DNA of 64,000 nt from Inia geoffrensis (GCA_036417435.1 CM070915.1:82275799-82339798), one strand, 5' to 3'. Counted from the stretch's first letter, positions 23,788 through 36,674 are shown. The notes: a model not told the origin generated them from the letters alone. Numbers and translations are program-made.

Positions 23788-26040
23788 GGGATTAGGGTAC
23801 AATTTAGGGTACGACAACGCTTAAGGTTTAGCGTACGTGTGAGGGCACGAGTTAGTGTTGGTGTCCTGGTTAAGATTAGGGCACGGGTGAGGGTAAGGCT
23901 TCGGGTGAGGGTCAGGGTTAGGATTCGGTTAGGGTTAGGGTTAAGGATTGCAGAGGGATTAGGGTACAGCTTAGGGTACGACAGTGCTTAAGGGTTAGCG
24001 TTCGTGTGAGGGCAAGGGTTAGTGTTAGTGTCCTGGTTAAGATTAGGGCACGGGTGAGGGTAAGGCTTCAGGTGAGGGTCAGGGTTAGGATTCGGGTTAG
24101 GGTTAGGGTAAGCGAATGTGGAGGGATTAGGGTACAGTTTAGGGTACGACAACGATTAAGGGTTAGCATACGTGTGAGGGCACGAGTTAGTGTTGGTGTC
24201 CTGGTTAAGATTAGGGCACGGGTGAGATTAAGGCTTCGGGTGAGGGTCAGGGTTAGGATTCGGGTTAGGGTTAGGGTTAAGGAATGCAGAGGGATTAGGG
24301 TACAGCTTAGGGTACTACAGTGCTTAAGGGTTACCGTTCGTGTGAGGGCAAGGTTTAGTGTTAGTGTCCTGGTTAAGATTAGGGCACGGGTAAGGGTAAG
24401 GCTTCAGGTGAGGGTCAGGGTTAGGATTCGGGTTAGGGTTAGGGTTAGGGAATGGGGAGGGATTAGGTTACAGTTTAGGGTACGACAACGATTAAGGGTT
24501 AGCATACGTGTGAGGGCATAAGTTAGTGTTGGTGCCCTGGTTAAGATTAGGGCACGGGTGAGGGTAAGGTTTCGGGTGAGGGTCAGGGATAGAATTCGGG
24601 TTAGGTTTAGGGTTAGGGAATGGGGAGATATTAGGGCACAGTTTAGGGTACCACAACGCTTAAGGTTTAGCGTACGTGTGAGGTCACTAGTTAGTGTTAG
24701 TGTACTGCTTACGATTAGGACACGGGTGAGGGTAAGGCCTCGGAAGAGGGTCACGTTAAGGGTTAGGGTTAGGGTTAGGGTTAGGGAATGGGGATTGATT
24801 AGGGTACAGGTTAGGGTACGGCAATGGCTTAGGGTTGGCGTACGTTAGAGGACATGGGTTAGTGTTGATGTACTGGTTAAAATTAGGACACGGGTGAGGG
24901 TAAAGTTTCGGGAGAGTGTCATGGTTAGGTTTCAGGTTAGGGTTAGGGTTAGGGAATGGAGAGGAATTAGGGTACAGGTTAGGGTACCGCTGCAGTTTAG
25001 TGTTAGCGTACGTTTGAGGGCACGAGTTAGTCTTGGTGTCCTGGTTAAGATTAGGGCACGGGTGAGGGTAAGGCTTCGGGTGAGGGTCAGGGTTAGGATT
25101 CGGGTTAGGGTTAGGGTTAGGGAATGGAGAGGGATTAGGGTACAGGTTAGGGTACGACAATGCTTAAGGGTTAGCGTAAGTGTGAGGGCACGAGTTAGTG
25201 TTGGTGTACTGGTTAAGACAACGGCACCGATGCGGGTAAGGCCTCGGAAAAGGGTCACGTTCAGGGTTTCGCTTAGGGTTAGGGTTAGGGAATGGGGAGG
25301 GATTAGGGTACAGGATAGGGTACGACAATGCTTAAGGGTTAGCGAACGTTTGAGGGCATGAGTTAGTGTTTGTGTACTCGTTAAGATTAGGGCATTGGTT
25401 AGGGTAAGGCATCGGAAGTGGGTCAGGTTTAGGGATGGGGTTAGTGTTAGGGTTAAGCAATGGGGAGGGATTAGGGTACAATTTAGGGTACGACAACGCT
25501 TAAGGTTTAGCGTACGTGTGAGGGCACCAGAAAGTGTTGGTGTCCTCGTTAAGATTAGGGCACGGGTGAGGGTAAGGCTTTGGGTGAGGGTCAGGGTTAG
25601 GATTCGGGTTAGGGTTAGGGTTAAGGAAGGCAGAGCGATTAAGGTACAGCTTAGGGTACGACAGTACTTAAGGGTTAGAGTTCGTGTGAGGGCAAGGGTT
25701 AGTGTTAGTGTCCTGGTTAAGATTAGGGCACGGGTGAGGGTAAGGCTTCAGGTGAGGATCAGGGTTAGGATTCGGGTTAGGGTTAGGGTTAGGGAATGGG
25801 GAGGGATTAGGGTACAGTTTAGGGTACGACAACGATTAAGTGTTAGCATACGTGTGAGAGCACAAGTTAGTGTTGGTGTCCTGGTTAAGATTAGGGCACG
25901 GGTGAGGGTAAGGTTTCGGGTGAGGGTCAGGGATAGGATTCGGGTTAGGGTTAGGGTTAGGGAATGGGGAGGGATTAGGGTACAGTTTAGGGTACGAAAG
26001 CGATTAAGGGTTAGCGTACGTGTGAGGGCACGAGTTAGTG
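22948..26040 (+). repeat. Dispersed block duplication, copy 1 (partner 34,335-37,245)
   Basis: Shared rare variants: CCACTGCGG with GGTTATGATTAGGG, TTGGGGTACTGG, TTACAATATAGGG, GGTGCCCTGG, GCTGCAGTTT, CCGATGCGGG, CACCAGAAAGTG and GGAAGGCAGAGCG. The offset steps from 11,387 to 11,723 to 11,208 bp because whole monomers were gained or lost in one copy. Confidence 0.8.
23788..25466 (+). repeat. Ten-monomer unit A-B-C/A-B-C-D-E-F-G-H (1,679 bp)
   Basis: A 23788-23954 (167 bp; one base lost near 23,928), B 23955, C/A 24123, B 24291, C 24459, D 24627, E 24795, F 24963, G 25131, H 25299. C carries GGTGCCCTGG and GGGCATAAG, shared with the C monomer at 35679. Confidence 0.86.
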
Positions 26041-26798
26041 TTAGTGTACTGCTTACGATTAGGGCACGGGTGAGGGTAAGGCCTCGGAAGAGGGTCACGT
26101 TAAGGGTTAGGGTTAGGGAATGGGGATTGATTAGGGTACAGGTTAGGGTACGGCAATGGCTTAGGGTTGGCGTACGTTAGAGGGCATGGGTTAGTGTTGA
26201 TGTACTGGTTAAAATTAGGACACGGGTGAGGGTAAAGTTTCGGGTGAGTGTCATGGTTAGGTTTCAGGTTAGGGTTAGGGTTAGGGAATGGAGAGGGATT
26301 AGGGTACAGGTTAGGGTACCGCTGTGGTTTAGTGTTAGCGTACGTTTGAGGGCACGAGTTAGTCTTGGTGTCCTGGTTAAGATTAGGGCACGGGTGAGGG
26401 TAAGGCTTCGGGTGAGGCTCAGGGTTAGGATTCGGGTTAGGGTTAGGGTTAAGGAATGCAGAGGGATTAGGGTACAGCTTAGGGTACGACAGTGCTTAAG
26501 GGTTAGCGTAAGTGTGAGGGCACGAGTTAGTGTTGGTGTACTGGTTAAGACAACGGCACCGATGAGTGTAAGGCCTTGGAAAAGGGTCACGTTCAGGGTT
26601 TCGCTTAGGGTTAGGGTTAGGGAATGAGGAGGGATTAGGGTACAGGATAGGGTACGACAATGCTTAAGGGTTAGCGTACGTTTGAGGGCATGAGTTAGTG
26701 TTTGTGTACTGGTTAAGATTAGGGCATTGGTTAGGGTAGGGCATCGGAAGTGGGTCAGGTTTAGGGATGGGCTTAGGGTTAGGGTTAAGGAATGGGGA
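25467..26798 (+). repeat. Eight-monomer unit A-B-C-C/D-E-F/A-B/G-H (1,332 bp)
   Basis: A 25467, B 25635, C 25803, C/D 25971-26126 (156 bp), E 26127, F/A 26295, B/G 26463, H 26631. It has the same monomer count as the canonical unit but three hybrid monomers. A has CACCAGAAAGTG and B has GGAAGGCAGAGCG, both shared with 36675-36850. Confidence 0.85.
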
Positions 26799-28142
26799 GG
26801 GTTTAGGGTACAATTTAGGGTACGACAACGCTTAAGGTTTAGCGTACGTGTGAGGGCACGAGTTAGTGTTGGTGTCCTGGTTAAGATTAGGGCACGGGTG
26901 AGGGTAAGGCTTCGGGTGAGGGTCAGGGTTAGGATTCGGGTTAGGGTTAGGTTTAAGGAATGCAGAGGGATTAGGGTACAGCTTAGGGTACGACAGTGCT
27001 TAAGGGTTAGCGTTCGTGTGAGGGCAAGGGTTACTGTTAGTGTCCTGGTTAAGATTAGGGCACGGGTGAGGGTAAGGCTTCGGGTGAGGGTCAGGGTTAT
27101 GATTCGGGTTAGGGTTAGGGTTAGGGAATGGGGAGGGATTAGGGTACAGTTTAGGGTACGACAACGATTAAGGGTTAGCATACGTGTGAGGGCACAAGTT
27201 AGTGTTGGTGTCCTCGTTAAGATTAGGGCATGGGTGAGGGTAAGGTTTCGGGTGAGGGTCATGGATAGAATTCGGGTTAGGGTTAGGGTTAGGGAATGGG
27301 GAGATATTAGGGCACAGTTTAGGGTACCACAACGATTAAGGTTTAGCGTACGTGTGAGGTCACTAGTTAGTGTTAGTGTACTGCTTACGATTAGGGCACG
27401 GGTGAGGGTAAGGCCTCGGAAGAGTGTCACGTTAAGGGTTAGGGTTAGGGTTAGGGTTAGGGAATGGGGATTGATTAGGGTACAGGTTAGGGTACGGCAA
27501 TGGCTTAGGGTTGGCCTACGTTAGAGGGCATGGGTTAGTGTTGATGTACTGGTTAAAATTAGGACACGGGTGAGGGTAAAGTTTCGGGAGAGTGTCATGG
27601 TTAGGTTTCAGGTTAGGGTTAGGGTTGGGGAATGGAGAGGGATTACGGTACAGGTTAGGGTAACGCTACGGTTTAGTGTTATCATACGTTTGAGGGCACA
27701 AGTTAGTCTTGGTGTCCTGGTTAAGATTAGGGCATGGGTGAGGGTAAGGCTTCGGGTGAGGGTCAGGGTTAGGATTCGGGTTAGGGTTAGGGTTAGGGAA
27801 TGGGGAGGGATTAGGGTACAGGTTAGGGTACGACAATGCTTAAGGGTTAGCGTAAGTGTGAGGGCACGAGTTAGTGTTGGTGTACTGGTTAAGACAACGG
27901 CACCGATGAGGGTAAGGCCTCGGAAAAGTGTCACGTTCAGGGTTTTGCTTAGGGTTAGGGTTAGGGAATGGGGAGGGATTAGGGTACAGGATAGGGTACG
28001 ACAATGCTTAAGGGTTAGCGTACGTTTGAGGGCATGAGTTAGTGTTTGTGTACTGGTTAAGATTAGGGCATTGGTTAGGGTAGGGCATCGGAAGTGGGTC
28101 AGGTTTAGGGATGGGGTTAGGGTTAGGGTTAAGGAATGGGGA
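26799..28142 (+). repeat. Canonical eight-monomer unit (1,344 bp)
   Basis: A 26799, B 26967, C 27135, D 27303, E 27471, F 27639, G 27807, H 27975. The H-to-A junction upstream reads GGGATGGGCTTAGGG and GGAGGGTTTAGGG, a pair shared with 43,660-43,700. C has CCTCGTTAAG and GGGCATGGG. F has AACGCTACGG. Confidence 0.9.
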
Positions 28143-29642
28143 GGGATTAGGGTACAATTTAGGGCACGACAACGCTTAAGGTTTAGCGTACGTGTGAGGG
28201 CACGAGTTAGTGTTGGTGTCCTGGTTAAGATTAGGGCACGGGTGAGGGTAAGGCTTCAGGTGAGGGTCAGGGTTAGGATTCGGGTTAGGGTTAGGGTAAG
28301 GGAATGTGGAGGGATTAGGGTACAGTTTAGGGTATGACAACGATTAAGGGTTAGCATACGTGTGAGGGCACGAGTTAGTATTGGTGTCCTGGTTAAGATT
28401 AGGGCACGGGTGAGGGTAAGGCTTCGGGTGAGGGTCAGGGTTAGGATTCGGGATAGGGTTAGGGTTAAGGAATTCAGAGGGATTAGGGTACAGCTTAGGG
28501 TACGACAGTGCTTAAGGGTTAGCGTTCGTGTGAGGGCTAGGGTTAGTGTTAGTGTCCTGGTTAAGATTAGGGCACTGGTGAGGGTAAGGCTTCAGGTGAG
28601 GGTCCGGGTTAGGATTCGGGTTAGGGTTAGGGTTAGGGAATGGGGAGGGATTAGGGTACAGTTTAGGGTACGACAATGATTAAGGATTAGCATACGTGTG
28701 AGGGCACAAGTTAGTGTTGGTGTCCTGGTTAAGATTAGGGCACGGGTGAGGGTAAGTTTTCGGGTGAGGGTCAGGGATAGAATTCGGGTTTGGGTTAGGG
28801 TTAGGGAATGGGGAGATATTAGGGCACAGTTTAGGGTACCACAACGCTTAAGGTTTAGCGTACGTGTGAGGTCACTAGTTAGTGTTAGTGTACTGCTTAC
28901 GATTAGGGCACGGGAGAGGGTAAGGCCTCGGAAGAGGGTCACGTTAAGGGTTAGGGTTAGGGAATGGGGATTGATTAGGGTACAGGTTAGGGTACGGCAA
29001 TGGCTTAGGGTTGGCGTACGTTAGAGGGCATGGGTTAGTGTTGATGTACTGGTTAAAATTAGGACACGGGTGAGGGTAAAGTTTCGGGAGAGTGTCATGG
29101 TTAGGTTTCAGGTTAGGGTTAGGGTTAGGGAATGGAGAGGGATTAGGGTACAGGTTAGGGTACCGCTGCTGTTTAGTGTTAGCGTACGTTTGAGGGCACG
29201 AGTTAGTCTTGGTGTCCTGGTTAAGTTTAGGGCACGGGTGAGGGTAAGGCTTCGGGTGAGGGTCAGGGTTAGGATTCGGGTTAGGGTTAGGGTTAGGGAA
29301 TGGAGAGGGATTAGGGTACAGGTTAGGGTACGACAATGCTTAAGGGTTAGCGTAAGTGTGAGGGCACGAGTTAGTGTTGGTGTACTGGTTAAGACAACGG
29401 CACCGATGAGGGTAAGGCCTCGGAAAAGGGTCACGTTCAGGGTTTCGCTTAGGGTTAGGGTTAGGGAATGGGGAGGGATTAGGGTACAGGATAGGGTACG
29501 ACAATGCTTAAGGGTTAGCGTACGTTTGAGGGCATGAGTTAGTGTTGGTGTACTGGTTAAGATTAGGGCATTGGTTAGGGTAAGGCATCGGAAGTGGGTC
29601 AGGTTTAGGGATGGGGTTAGTGTTAGGGTTAAGCAATGGGGA
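28143..29642 (+). repeat. Nine-monomer unit A/B-C/A-B-C-D-E-F-G-H (1,500 bp)
   Basis: A/B 28143, C/A 28311, B 28479, C 28647, D 28815-28970 (156 bp), E 28971, F 29139, G 29307, H 29475. C/A ends with a GAATTC-bearing variant (28470-28475) otherwise seen only near 1,806. AATGTGGA marks the A/B to C/A junction. Confidence 0.85.
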
Positions 29643-30986
29643 GGGATTAGGGTACAATTTAGGGTACGACAACGCTTAAGGTTTAGCGTACGTGTGAGGG
29701 CACGAGTTAGTGTTGGTGTCCTGGTTAAGATTAGGGCACGGGTGAGGGTAAGGCTTCGGGTGAGGGTCAGGGTTAGGATTCGGGTTAGGGTTAGGGTTAA
29801 GGAATGCAGAGGGATTAGGGTACAGCTTAGGGTACGACAGTGCTTAAGGGTAAGCGTTCGTGTGAGGGCAAGTGTTACTGTTAGTGTCCTGGTTAAGATT
29901 AGGGCACGGGTGAGGGTAAGGCTTCGGGTGAGGGTCAGGGTTAGGATTCGGGTTAGGGTTAGGGTTAGGGAATGGGGAGGGATTAGGGTACAGTTTAGGG
30001 TACGACAACGATTAAGGGTTAGCATACGTGTGAGGGCACAAGTTAGTGTTGGTGTCCTGGTTAAGATTAGGGCACGGGTTAGGGTAAGGTTTTGGGTGAG
30101 GGTCAGGGATAGAATTCGGGTTAGGGTTAAGGTTAGGGAATGGGGAGATATTAGGGCACAGTTTAGGGTACCACAACGCTTAAGGTTTAGCATACGTGTG
30201 AGGTCACTAGTTAGTGTTAGTGTACTGCTTACGATTAGGGCACGGGTGAGGGTAAGGCCTCGAAAGAGGGTCACGTTAAGTGTTAGGTTTAGGGTTAGTG
30301 TTAGGGAATGGGGATTGATTAGGGTACAGGTTAGGGTACGGCAATGGCTTAGGGTTGGCGTACGTTAGAGGGCATGGGTTAGTGTTGATGTACTGGTTAA
30401 AATTAGGACACGGGTTAGGGTAAAGTTTCGGGAGAGTGATATGGTTAGGTTTCAGGTTAGGGTTAGGATTAGGGAATGGAGAAGGATTAGGGTACAGGTT
30501 AGGGTAACGCTGCGGTTTAGTGTTAGCGTACGTTTGAGGGCACAAGTTAGCCTTGGTGTCCTGGTTAAGATTAGGGCACGGGTGAGGGTAAGGCTTCGGG
30601 TGAGGGTCAGGGTTAGGATTCGGGTTAGGGTTAGGGTTAGGGAATGGAGAGGGATTAGGGTACAGGTTAGGGTACGACAATGCTTAAGGGTTAGCGTAAG
30701 TGTGAGGGCACGAGTTAGTGTTGGTGTACTGGTTAAGACAACGGCACCGATGAGTGTAAGGCCTCGGAAAAGGGTCACGTTCATGGTTTCGCTTAGGGTT
30801 AGGGTTAGGGAATGGGGAGGGATTAGGGTACAGGATAGGGTACGACAATGCTTAAGGGTTAGCGTACGTTTGAGGTCATGAGTTAGTGTTTGTGTACTGG
30901 TTAAGATTAGGGCATTGGTTAGGGTAGGGCATCGGAAGTGGGTCAGGTTTAGGGATGGGTTTAGGGTTAGGGTTAAGGAATGGGGA
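29643..30986 (+). repeat. Canonical eight-monomer unit (1,344 bp)
   Basis: A 29643, B 29811, C 29979, D 30147, E 30315, F 30483, G 30651, H 30819. Private variants include GGGTAAGCG in B, GAGTGATATGG in E, GGAGAAGG at the E/F junction and CGTTCATGG in G. Most recur 9,036 bp downstream. Confidence 0.9.
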
Positions 30987-32162
30987 GGGATTAGGGTACA
31001 ATTTAAGGTACGACAACGCTTAAGGTTTAGTGTACGTGTGAGGGCACGAGTTAGTGTTGGTGTCCTGGTTAAGTTTAGGGCACGGGTGAGGGTAAGGCTT
31101 CGGGTGAGGGTCAGGGTTAGGATTCGGGTTAGGGTTAGGGTTAAGGAATGCAGAGGGATTAGGGTACAGCTTAGGGTACGACAACGATTAAGGGTTAGCA
31201 TACGTGTGAGGGCACAAGTTAGTGTTGGTGTCCTCGTTAAGATTAGGGCATGGGTGAGGGTAAGGTTTCGGGTGAGGGTCAGGGATAGAATTCGGGTTAG
31301 GGTTAGGGTTAGGGAATGGGGAGATATTAGGGCACAGTTTAGGGTACCACAACGCTTAAGGTTTAGCGTACGTGTGAGGTCACTAGTTAGTGTTAGTGTA
31401 CTGCTTACGATTAGGGCACGGGTGAGGGTAAGGCCTCGGAAGAGGGTCACGTTAAGGGTTAGGGTTAGGGTTAGGGTTAGGGAATGGGGATTGATTAGGG
31501 TACAGGTTAGGGTACGGCAATGGCTTAGGGTTGGCGTACGTTAGAGGTCATGGGTTAGTGTTGATGTACTGGTTAAAATTAGGACACGGGTGAGGGTAAA
31601 GTTTCGGGAGAGTGTCATGGTTAGGTTTCAGGTTAGGGTTAGGGTTAGGGAATGGAGAGGGATTAGGGTACAGGTTAGGGTAACGCTGCGGTTTAGTGTT
31701 AGCGTACGTTTGAGGGCACAAGTTAGTCTTGGTGTCCTGGTTAAGATTAGGGCACGGGTGAGGGTAAGGCTTCGGGTGAGGGTCAGGGTTAGGATTCGGG
31801 TTAGGTTTACGGTTAGGGAATGGGGAGGGATTAGGGTACAGGTTAGGGTACGACAATGCTTAAGGCTTAGCGTAAGTGTGAGGGCACGAGTTAGTGTTGG
31901 TGTACTGGTTAAGACAACGGCACCGATGAGGGTAAGGCCTCGGAAAAGGGTCACGTTCAGGGTTTTGCTTAGGGTTAGGGTTAGGGAATGGGGAGGGATT
32001 AGGGTACAGGATAGGGTACGACAATGCTTAAGGGTTAGCGTACGTTTGAGGGCATGAGTTAGTGTTTGTGTACTGGTTAAGATTAGGGCATTGGTTAGGG
32101 TAGGGCATCGGAAGTGGGTCAGGTTTAGGGATGGGTTTAGGGTTAGGGTTAAGGAATGGGGA
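30987..32162 (+). repeat. Seven-monomer unit A-B/C-D-E-F-G-H (1,176 bp)
   Basis: A 30987, B/C 31155, D 31323, E 31491, F 31659, G 31827, H 31995. B/C starts CAGCTT and switches to CGACAACGATT within about 30 bp. The same fusion is present at 40191. Confidence 0.88.
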
Positions 32163-33494
32163 GGGATTAGGGTACAATTTAGGGTACGACAACGCTTAAG
32201 GTTTAGCGTACGTGTGAGGGCACGAGTTAGTGTTGGTGTCCTGGTTAAGATTAGGGCACGGGTGAGGGTAAGGCTTCGGGTGAGGGTCAGGGTTAGGATT
32301 CGGGTTAGGGTTAGGGTTAAGGAATGCAGAGGGATTAGGGTACAGCTTAGGGTACGACAGTGCTTAAGGGTTAGCGTTCGTGTGAGGGCAAGGGTTAGTG
32401 TTAGTGTCCTGGTTAAGATTAGGGCACGGGTGAGGGTAAGGCTTCAGGTGAGGGTCAGGGTTAGGATTCGGGTTAGGGTTAGTGTTAGGGAATGGGGAGG
32501 GATTAGGGTACAGTTTAGGGTACGACAACGATTAAGGGTTAGCATACGTGTGAGGGCACAAGTTAGTGTTGGTGTCCTGGTTAAGATTAGGGCACGGGTG
32601 AGGGTAAGGTTACGGGTGAGGGTCAGGGATAGAATTCGGGTTAGGGTTAGGGTTAGGGAATGGGGAGATATTAGGGGACAGTTTAGGGTACCACAACGCT
32701 TAAGGTTTAGCGTACGTGTGAGGTCACTAGTTAGTGTTAGTGTACTGCTTACGATTAGGGCACGGGTGAGGGTAAGGCCTCGGAAGAGGGTCACGTTAAG
32801 GGTTAGGGTTAGGGAATGGGGATTGATTAGGGTACAGGTTAGGGTACGGCAATGGCTTAGGGTTGGCGTACGTTAGAGGGCATGGGTTAGTGTTGATGTA
32901 CTGGTTAAAATTAGGACACGGGTGAGGGTAAAGTTTCGGGTGAGTGTCATGGTTAGGTTTCAGGTTAGGGTTAGGGTTAGGGAATGGAGAGGGATTAGGG
33001 TACAGGTTAGGGTACCGCTGTGGTTTAGTGTTAGCGTACGTTTGAGGGCACGAGTTAGTCTTGGTGTCCTGGTTAAGATTAGGGCACGGGTGAGGGTAAG
33101 GCTTTGGGTGAGGCTCAGGGTTAGGATTCGGGTTAGGGTTAGGGTTAGGGAATGGAGAGGGATTAGGGTACAGGTTAGGGTACGACAATGCTTAAGTGTT
33201 AGCGTAAGTGTGAGGGCACGAGTTAGTGTTGGTGTACTGGTTAAGACAACGGCACCGATGAGGGTAAGGCCTCGGAAAAGGGTCACGTTCAGGGTTTTGC
33301 TTAGGGTTAGGGTTAGGGAATGGGGAGGGATTAGGGTACAGGATAGGGTACGACAATGCTTAAGGGTTAGCGTACGTTTGAGGGCATGAGTTAGTGTTTG
33401 TGTACTGGTTAAGATTAGGGCATTGGTTAGGGTAGGGCATCGGAAGTGGGTCAGGTTTAGGGATGGGTTTAGGGTTAGGGTTAAGGAATGGGGA
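32163..33494 (+). repeat. Eight-monomer unit, D shortened by 12 bp (1,332 bp)
   Basis: A 32163, B 32331, C 32499, D 32667-32822 (156 bp), E 32823, F 32991, G 33159, H 33327. C has AAGGTTACGGG, shared with 45,48x. F has CCGCTGTGG, shared with 26,32x and 43,21x. Confidence 0.9.
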
Positions 33495-34838
33495 GGGATT
33501 AGGGTACAATTTAGGGTACGACAACGCTTAAGGTTTAGCGTACGTGTGAGGGCACGAGTTAGTGTTGGTGTCCTGGTTAAGATTAGGGCACGGGTGAGGG
33601 TAAGGCTTCGGGTGAGGGTCAGGGTTAGGATTCGGGTTAGGGTTAGGGTTAAGGAATGCAGAGGGATTAGGGTACAGCTTAGGGTACGACAGTGCTTAAG
33701 GGTTAGCGTTCGTGTGAGGGCAAGGGTTAGTGTTAGTGTCCTGGTTAAGATTAGGGCACGGGTGAGGGTAAGGCTTCAGGTGAGGGTCAGGGTTAGGATT
33801 CGGGTTAGGGTTAAGGTTAGGGAATGGGGAGGGATTAGGGTACAGTTTACGGTACGACAACGATTAAGGGTTAGCATACGTGCGAGGGCACAAGTTAGTG
33901 TTGGTGTCCTGGTTAAGATTAGGGCACGGGTGAGGGTAAGGTTTCGGGTGAGGGTCAGGGATAGAATTCGGGTTAGGGTTAGGGTTAGGGAATGGGGAGA
34001 TATTAGGGCACAGTTTAGGGTACCACAACGCTTAATGTTTAGCGTACGTGTGAGGTCACTAGTTAGTGTTAGTGTAATGCTTACGATTAGGGCACGGGTG
34101 AGGGTAAGGCCTCGGAAGAGGGTCACGTTAAGGGTTAGGGTTAGGGTTAGGGTTAGGGAATGGGGATTGATTAGGGTACAGGTTAGGGTACGGCAATGGC
34201 TTAGGGTTGGCGTACGTTTGAGGGCATGGGTTAGTGTTGATGTACTGGTTAAAATTAGGACACGGGTGAGGGTAAAGTTTCAGGAGAGTGTCATGGTTAG
34301 GTTTCAGGTTAGGGTTAGGGTTAGGGAATGGAGAGGGATTAGGGTACAGGTTAGGGTACCACTGCGGTTTAGTGTTAGCGTACGTTTGAGGGCACGAGTT
34401 AGTCTTGGTTTCCTGGTTATGATTAGGGCACGGGTGAGGGTAAGGCTTCGGGTGAGGGTCAGGGTTAGGTTTCGGGTTAGGGTTAGGGTTAGGGAATGGA
34501 GAGGGATTAGGGTACAGGTTAGGGTACGACAATGCTTAAGGGTTAGCGTAAGTGTGAGGGCACGAGTTAGTGTTGGTGTACTGGTTAAGACAACGGCACC
34601 GATGAGGGTAAGGCCTCGGAAAAGGGTCACGTTCAGGGTTTCGCTTAGGGTTAGGGTTAGGGAATGGGGAGGGATTAGGGTACAGGATAGGGTACGACAA
34701 TGCTTAAGGGTTAGCGTACGTTTGAGGGCATGAATTAGTGTTAGTGTACTGCTTAAGATTAGGGCATTGGTTAGGGTAGGGCATCGGAAGTGGGTCAGGT
34801 TTAGGGATGGGGTTAGTGTTAGGGTTAAGCAATGGGGA
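33495..34838 (+). repeat. Canonical eight-monomer unit (1,344 bp) with E stop triplet lost
   Basis: A 33495, B 33663, C 33831, D 33999, E 34167, F 34335, G 34503, H 34671. E reads CGTACGTTTGAGG, as at 22780, removing the usual in-frame TAG. This yields the longest Val-Arg open frame in the window (33423-34733, 436 codons). D has CTTAATGTTTAGC, shared with 19254 and 22612. Confidence 0.9.
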
Positions 34839-35510
34839 GGGATTAGGGTACAATTTAGGGTACGACAACGCTTAAGGTTTAGCGTACGTGTGAGGGCACC
34901 AGTTAGTGTTGGTGTCCTGGTTAAGATTAGGGCACGGGTGAGGGTAAGGCTTTGGGTGAGGGTCAGGGTTAGGATTCGGGTTAGGGTTAGGGTTAAGGAA
35001 TGCAGAGCGATTAGGGTACAGCTTAGGGTACGACAGTGCTTAAGAGTTAGCGTTCGTGTGAGGGCAAGGGTTAGTGTTAGTGTCCTGGTTAAGATTAGGG
35101 CACGGGTGAGGGTAAGGCTTCAGGTGAGGGTCAGGGTTAGGATTCGGGTTAGGGTTAGGGTTAGGGAATGGAGAGGGATTAGGGTACAGGTTAGGGTACG
35201 ACAATGCTTAAGGGTTAGCGTAAGTGTGAGGGCACGAGTTAGTGTTGGGGTACTGGTTAAGACAACGGCACCGATGAGGGTAAGGCCTCGGAAAAGGGTC
35301 ATGTTCAGGGTTTCGCTTAGGGTTAGGGTTAGGGAATGGGGAGGGATTAGGTTACAATATAGGGTACGACAATGCTTAAGGGTTAGCGTACGTTTGAGGG
35401 CATGAGTTAGTGTTTGTGTACTGGTTAAGATTAGGGCATTGGTTAGGGTAGGGCATCGGAAGTGGGTTAGGTTTAGGGATGGGGTTAGGGTTAGGGTTAA
35501 GGAATGGGGA
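34839..35510 (+). repeat. Four-monomer unit A-B-G-H without extra hexamers (672 bp)
   Basis: A 34839, B 35007, G 35175, H 35343. It has the same composition as the 684-bp unit but its B lacks the two extra TTAGGG copies. It shares GGGCACCAG, TTGGGGTACTGG and TTACAATATAGGG with 23,150-23,650. Confidence 0.87.
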
Positions 35511-36674
35511 GGGATTAGGGTACAATTTAGGGTACGACAACGCTTAAGGTTTAGCGTACGTGTGAGGGCACGAGTTAGTGTTGGTGTCCTGGTTAAGATT
35601 AGGGCACGGGTGAGGGTAAGGCTTCGGGTGAGGGTCAGGGTTAGGATTCGGGTTAGGGTTAGGGTTAGGGAATGGGGAGGGATTAGGTTACAGTTTAGGG
35701 TACGACAACGATTAAGTGTTAGCATACGTGTGAGGGCATAAGTTAGTGTTGGTGCCCTGGTTAAGATTAGGGCACGGGTGAGGGTAAGGTTTCGGGTGAG
35801 GGTCAGGGATAGAATTCGGGTTAGGGTTAGGGTTAGGGAATGGGGAGATATTAGGGCACAGTTTAGGGTACCACAACGCTTAAGGTTTAGCGTACGTGTG
35901 AGGTCACTAGTTAGTGTTAGTGTACTGCTTACGATTAGGGCACGGGTGAGGGTAAGGCCTCGGAAGAGGGTCACGTTAAGGGTTAGGGTTAGGGAATGGG
36001 GATTGATTAGGGTACAGGTTAGGGTACGGCAATGGCTTAGGGTTGGCGTACGTTAGAGGACATGGGTTAGTGTTGATGTACTGGTTAAAATTAGGACACG
36101 GGTGAGGGTAAAGTTTCGGGAGAGTGTCATGGTTAGGTTTCAGGTTAGGGTTAGGGTTAGGGAATGGAGAGGAATTAGGGTACAGGTTAGGGTACCGCTG
36201 CAGTTTAGTGTTAGCGTACGTTTGAGGGCACGAGTTAGTCTTGGTGTCCTGATTAAGATTAGGGCACGGGTGAGGGTAAGGCTTCGGGTGAGGGTCAGGG
36301 TTAGGATTCGGGTTAGGGTTAGGGTTAGGGAATGGAGAGGGATTAGGGTACAGGTTAGGGTACGACAATGCTTAAGGGTTAGCGTAAGTGTGAGGGCACG
36401 AGTTAGTGTTGGTGTACTGGTTAAGACAACGGCACCGATGCGGGTAAGGCCTCGGAAAAGGGTCACGTTCAGGGTTTTGCTTAGGGTTAGGGTTAGGGAA
36501 TGGGGAGGGATTAGGGTACAGGATAGGGTACGACAATGCTTAAGGGTTAGCGTACGTTTGAGGGCATGAGTTAGTGTTTGTGTACTGGTTAAGATTAGGG
36601 CATTGGTTAGGGTAGGGCATCGGAAGTGGGTCAGGTTTAGGGATGGGGTTAGTGTTAGGGTTAAGCAATGGGGA
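35511..36674 (+). repeat. Seven-monomer unit A-C-D-E-F-G-H (1,164 bp)
   Basis: A 35511, C 35679, D 35847-36002 (156 bp), E 36003, F 36171, G 36339, H 36507. B is missing. F has GCTGCAGTTT and G has CCGATGCGGG, both shared with the 24963-25298 segment. Confidence 0.87.

Larger units (their letters stand above)
29310..32400 (+). repeat. Dispersed block duplication, copy 1 (partner 38,346-41,270)
   Basis: The offset is 9,036 bp until about 31,690, then 8,868 bp after one F monomer is missing in copy 2. Shared: GGGTAAG in B, GAGTGATATGG, GGAGAAGG, CGTTCATGG and the B/C fusion monomer (31155 and 40191). Confidence 0.82.

Noticed and set aside
33423..34733. 436-codon open frame on +, with many similar Val-Arg-rich frames
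   Set aside because: It is the AGG-GTT reading of telomere-like hexamers, with no domain and a non-ATG start. It ends at a fixed satellite stop (TGA in H). The same frame opens and closes at the same monomer positions throughout.
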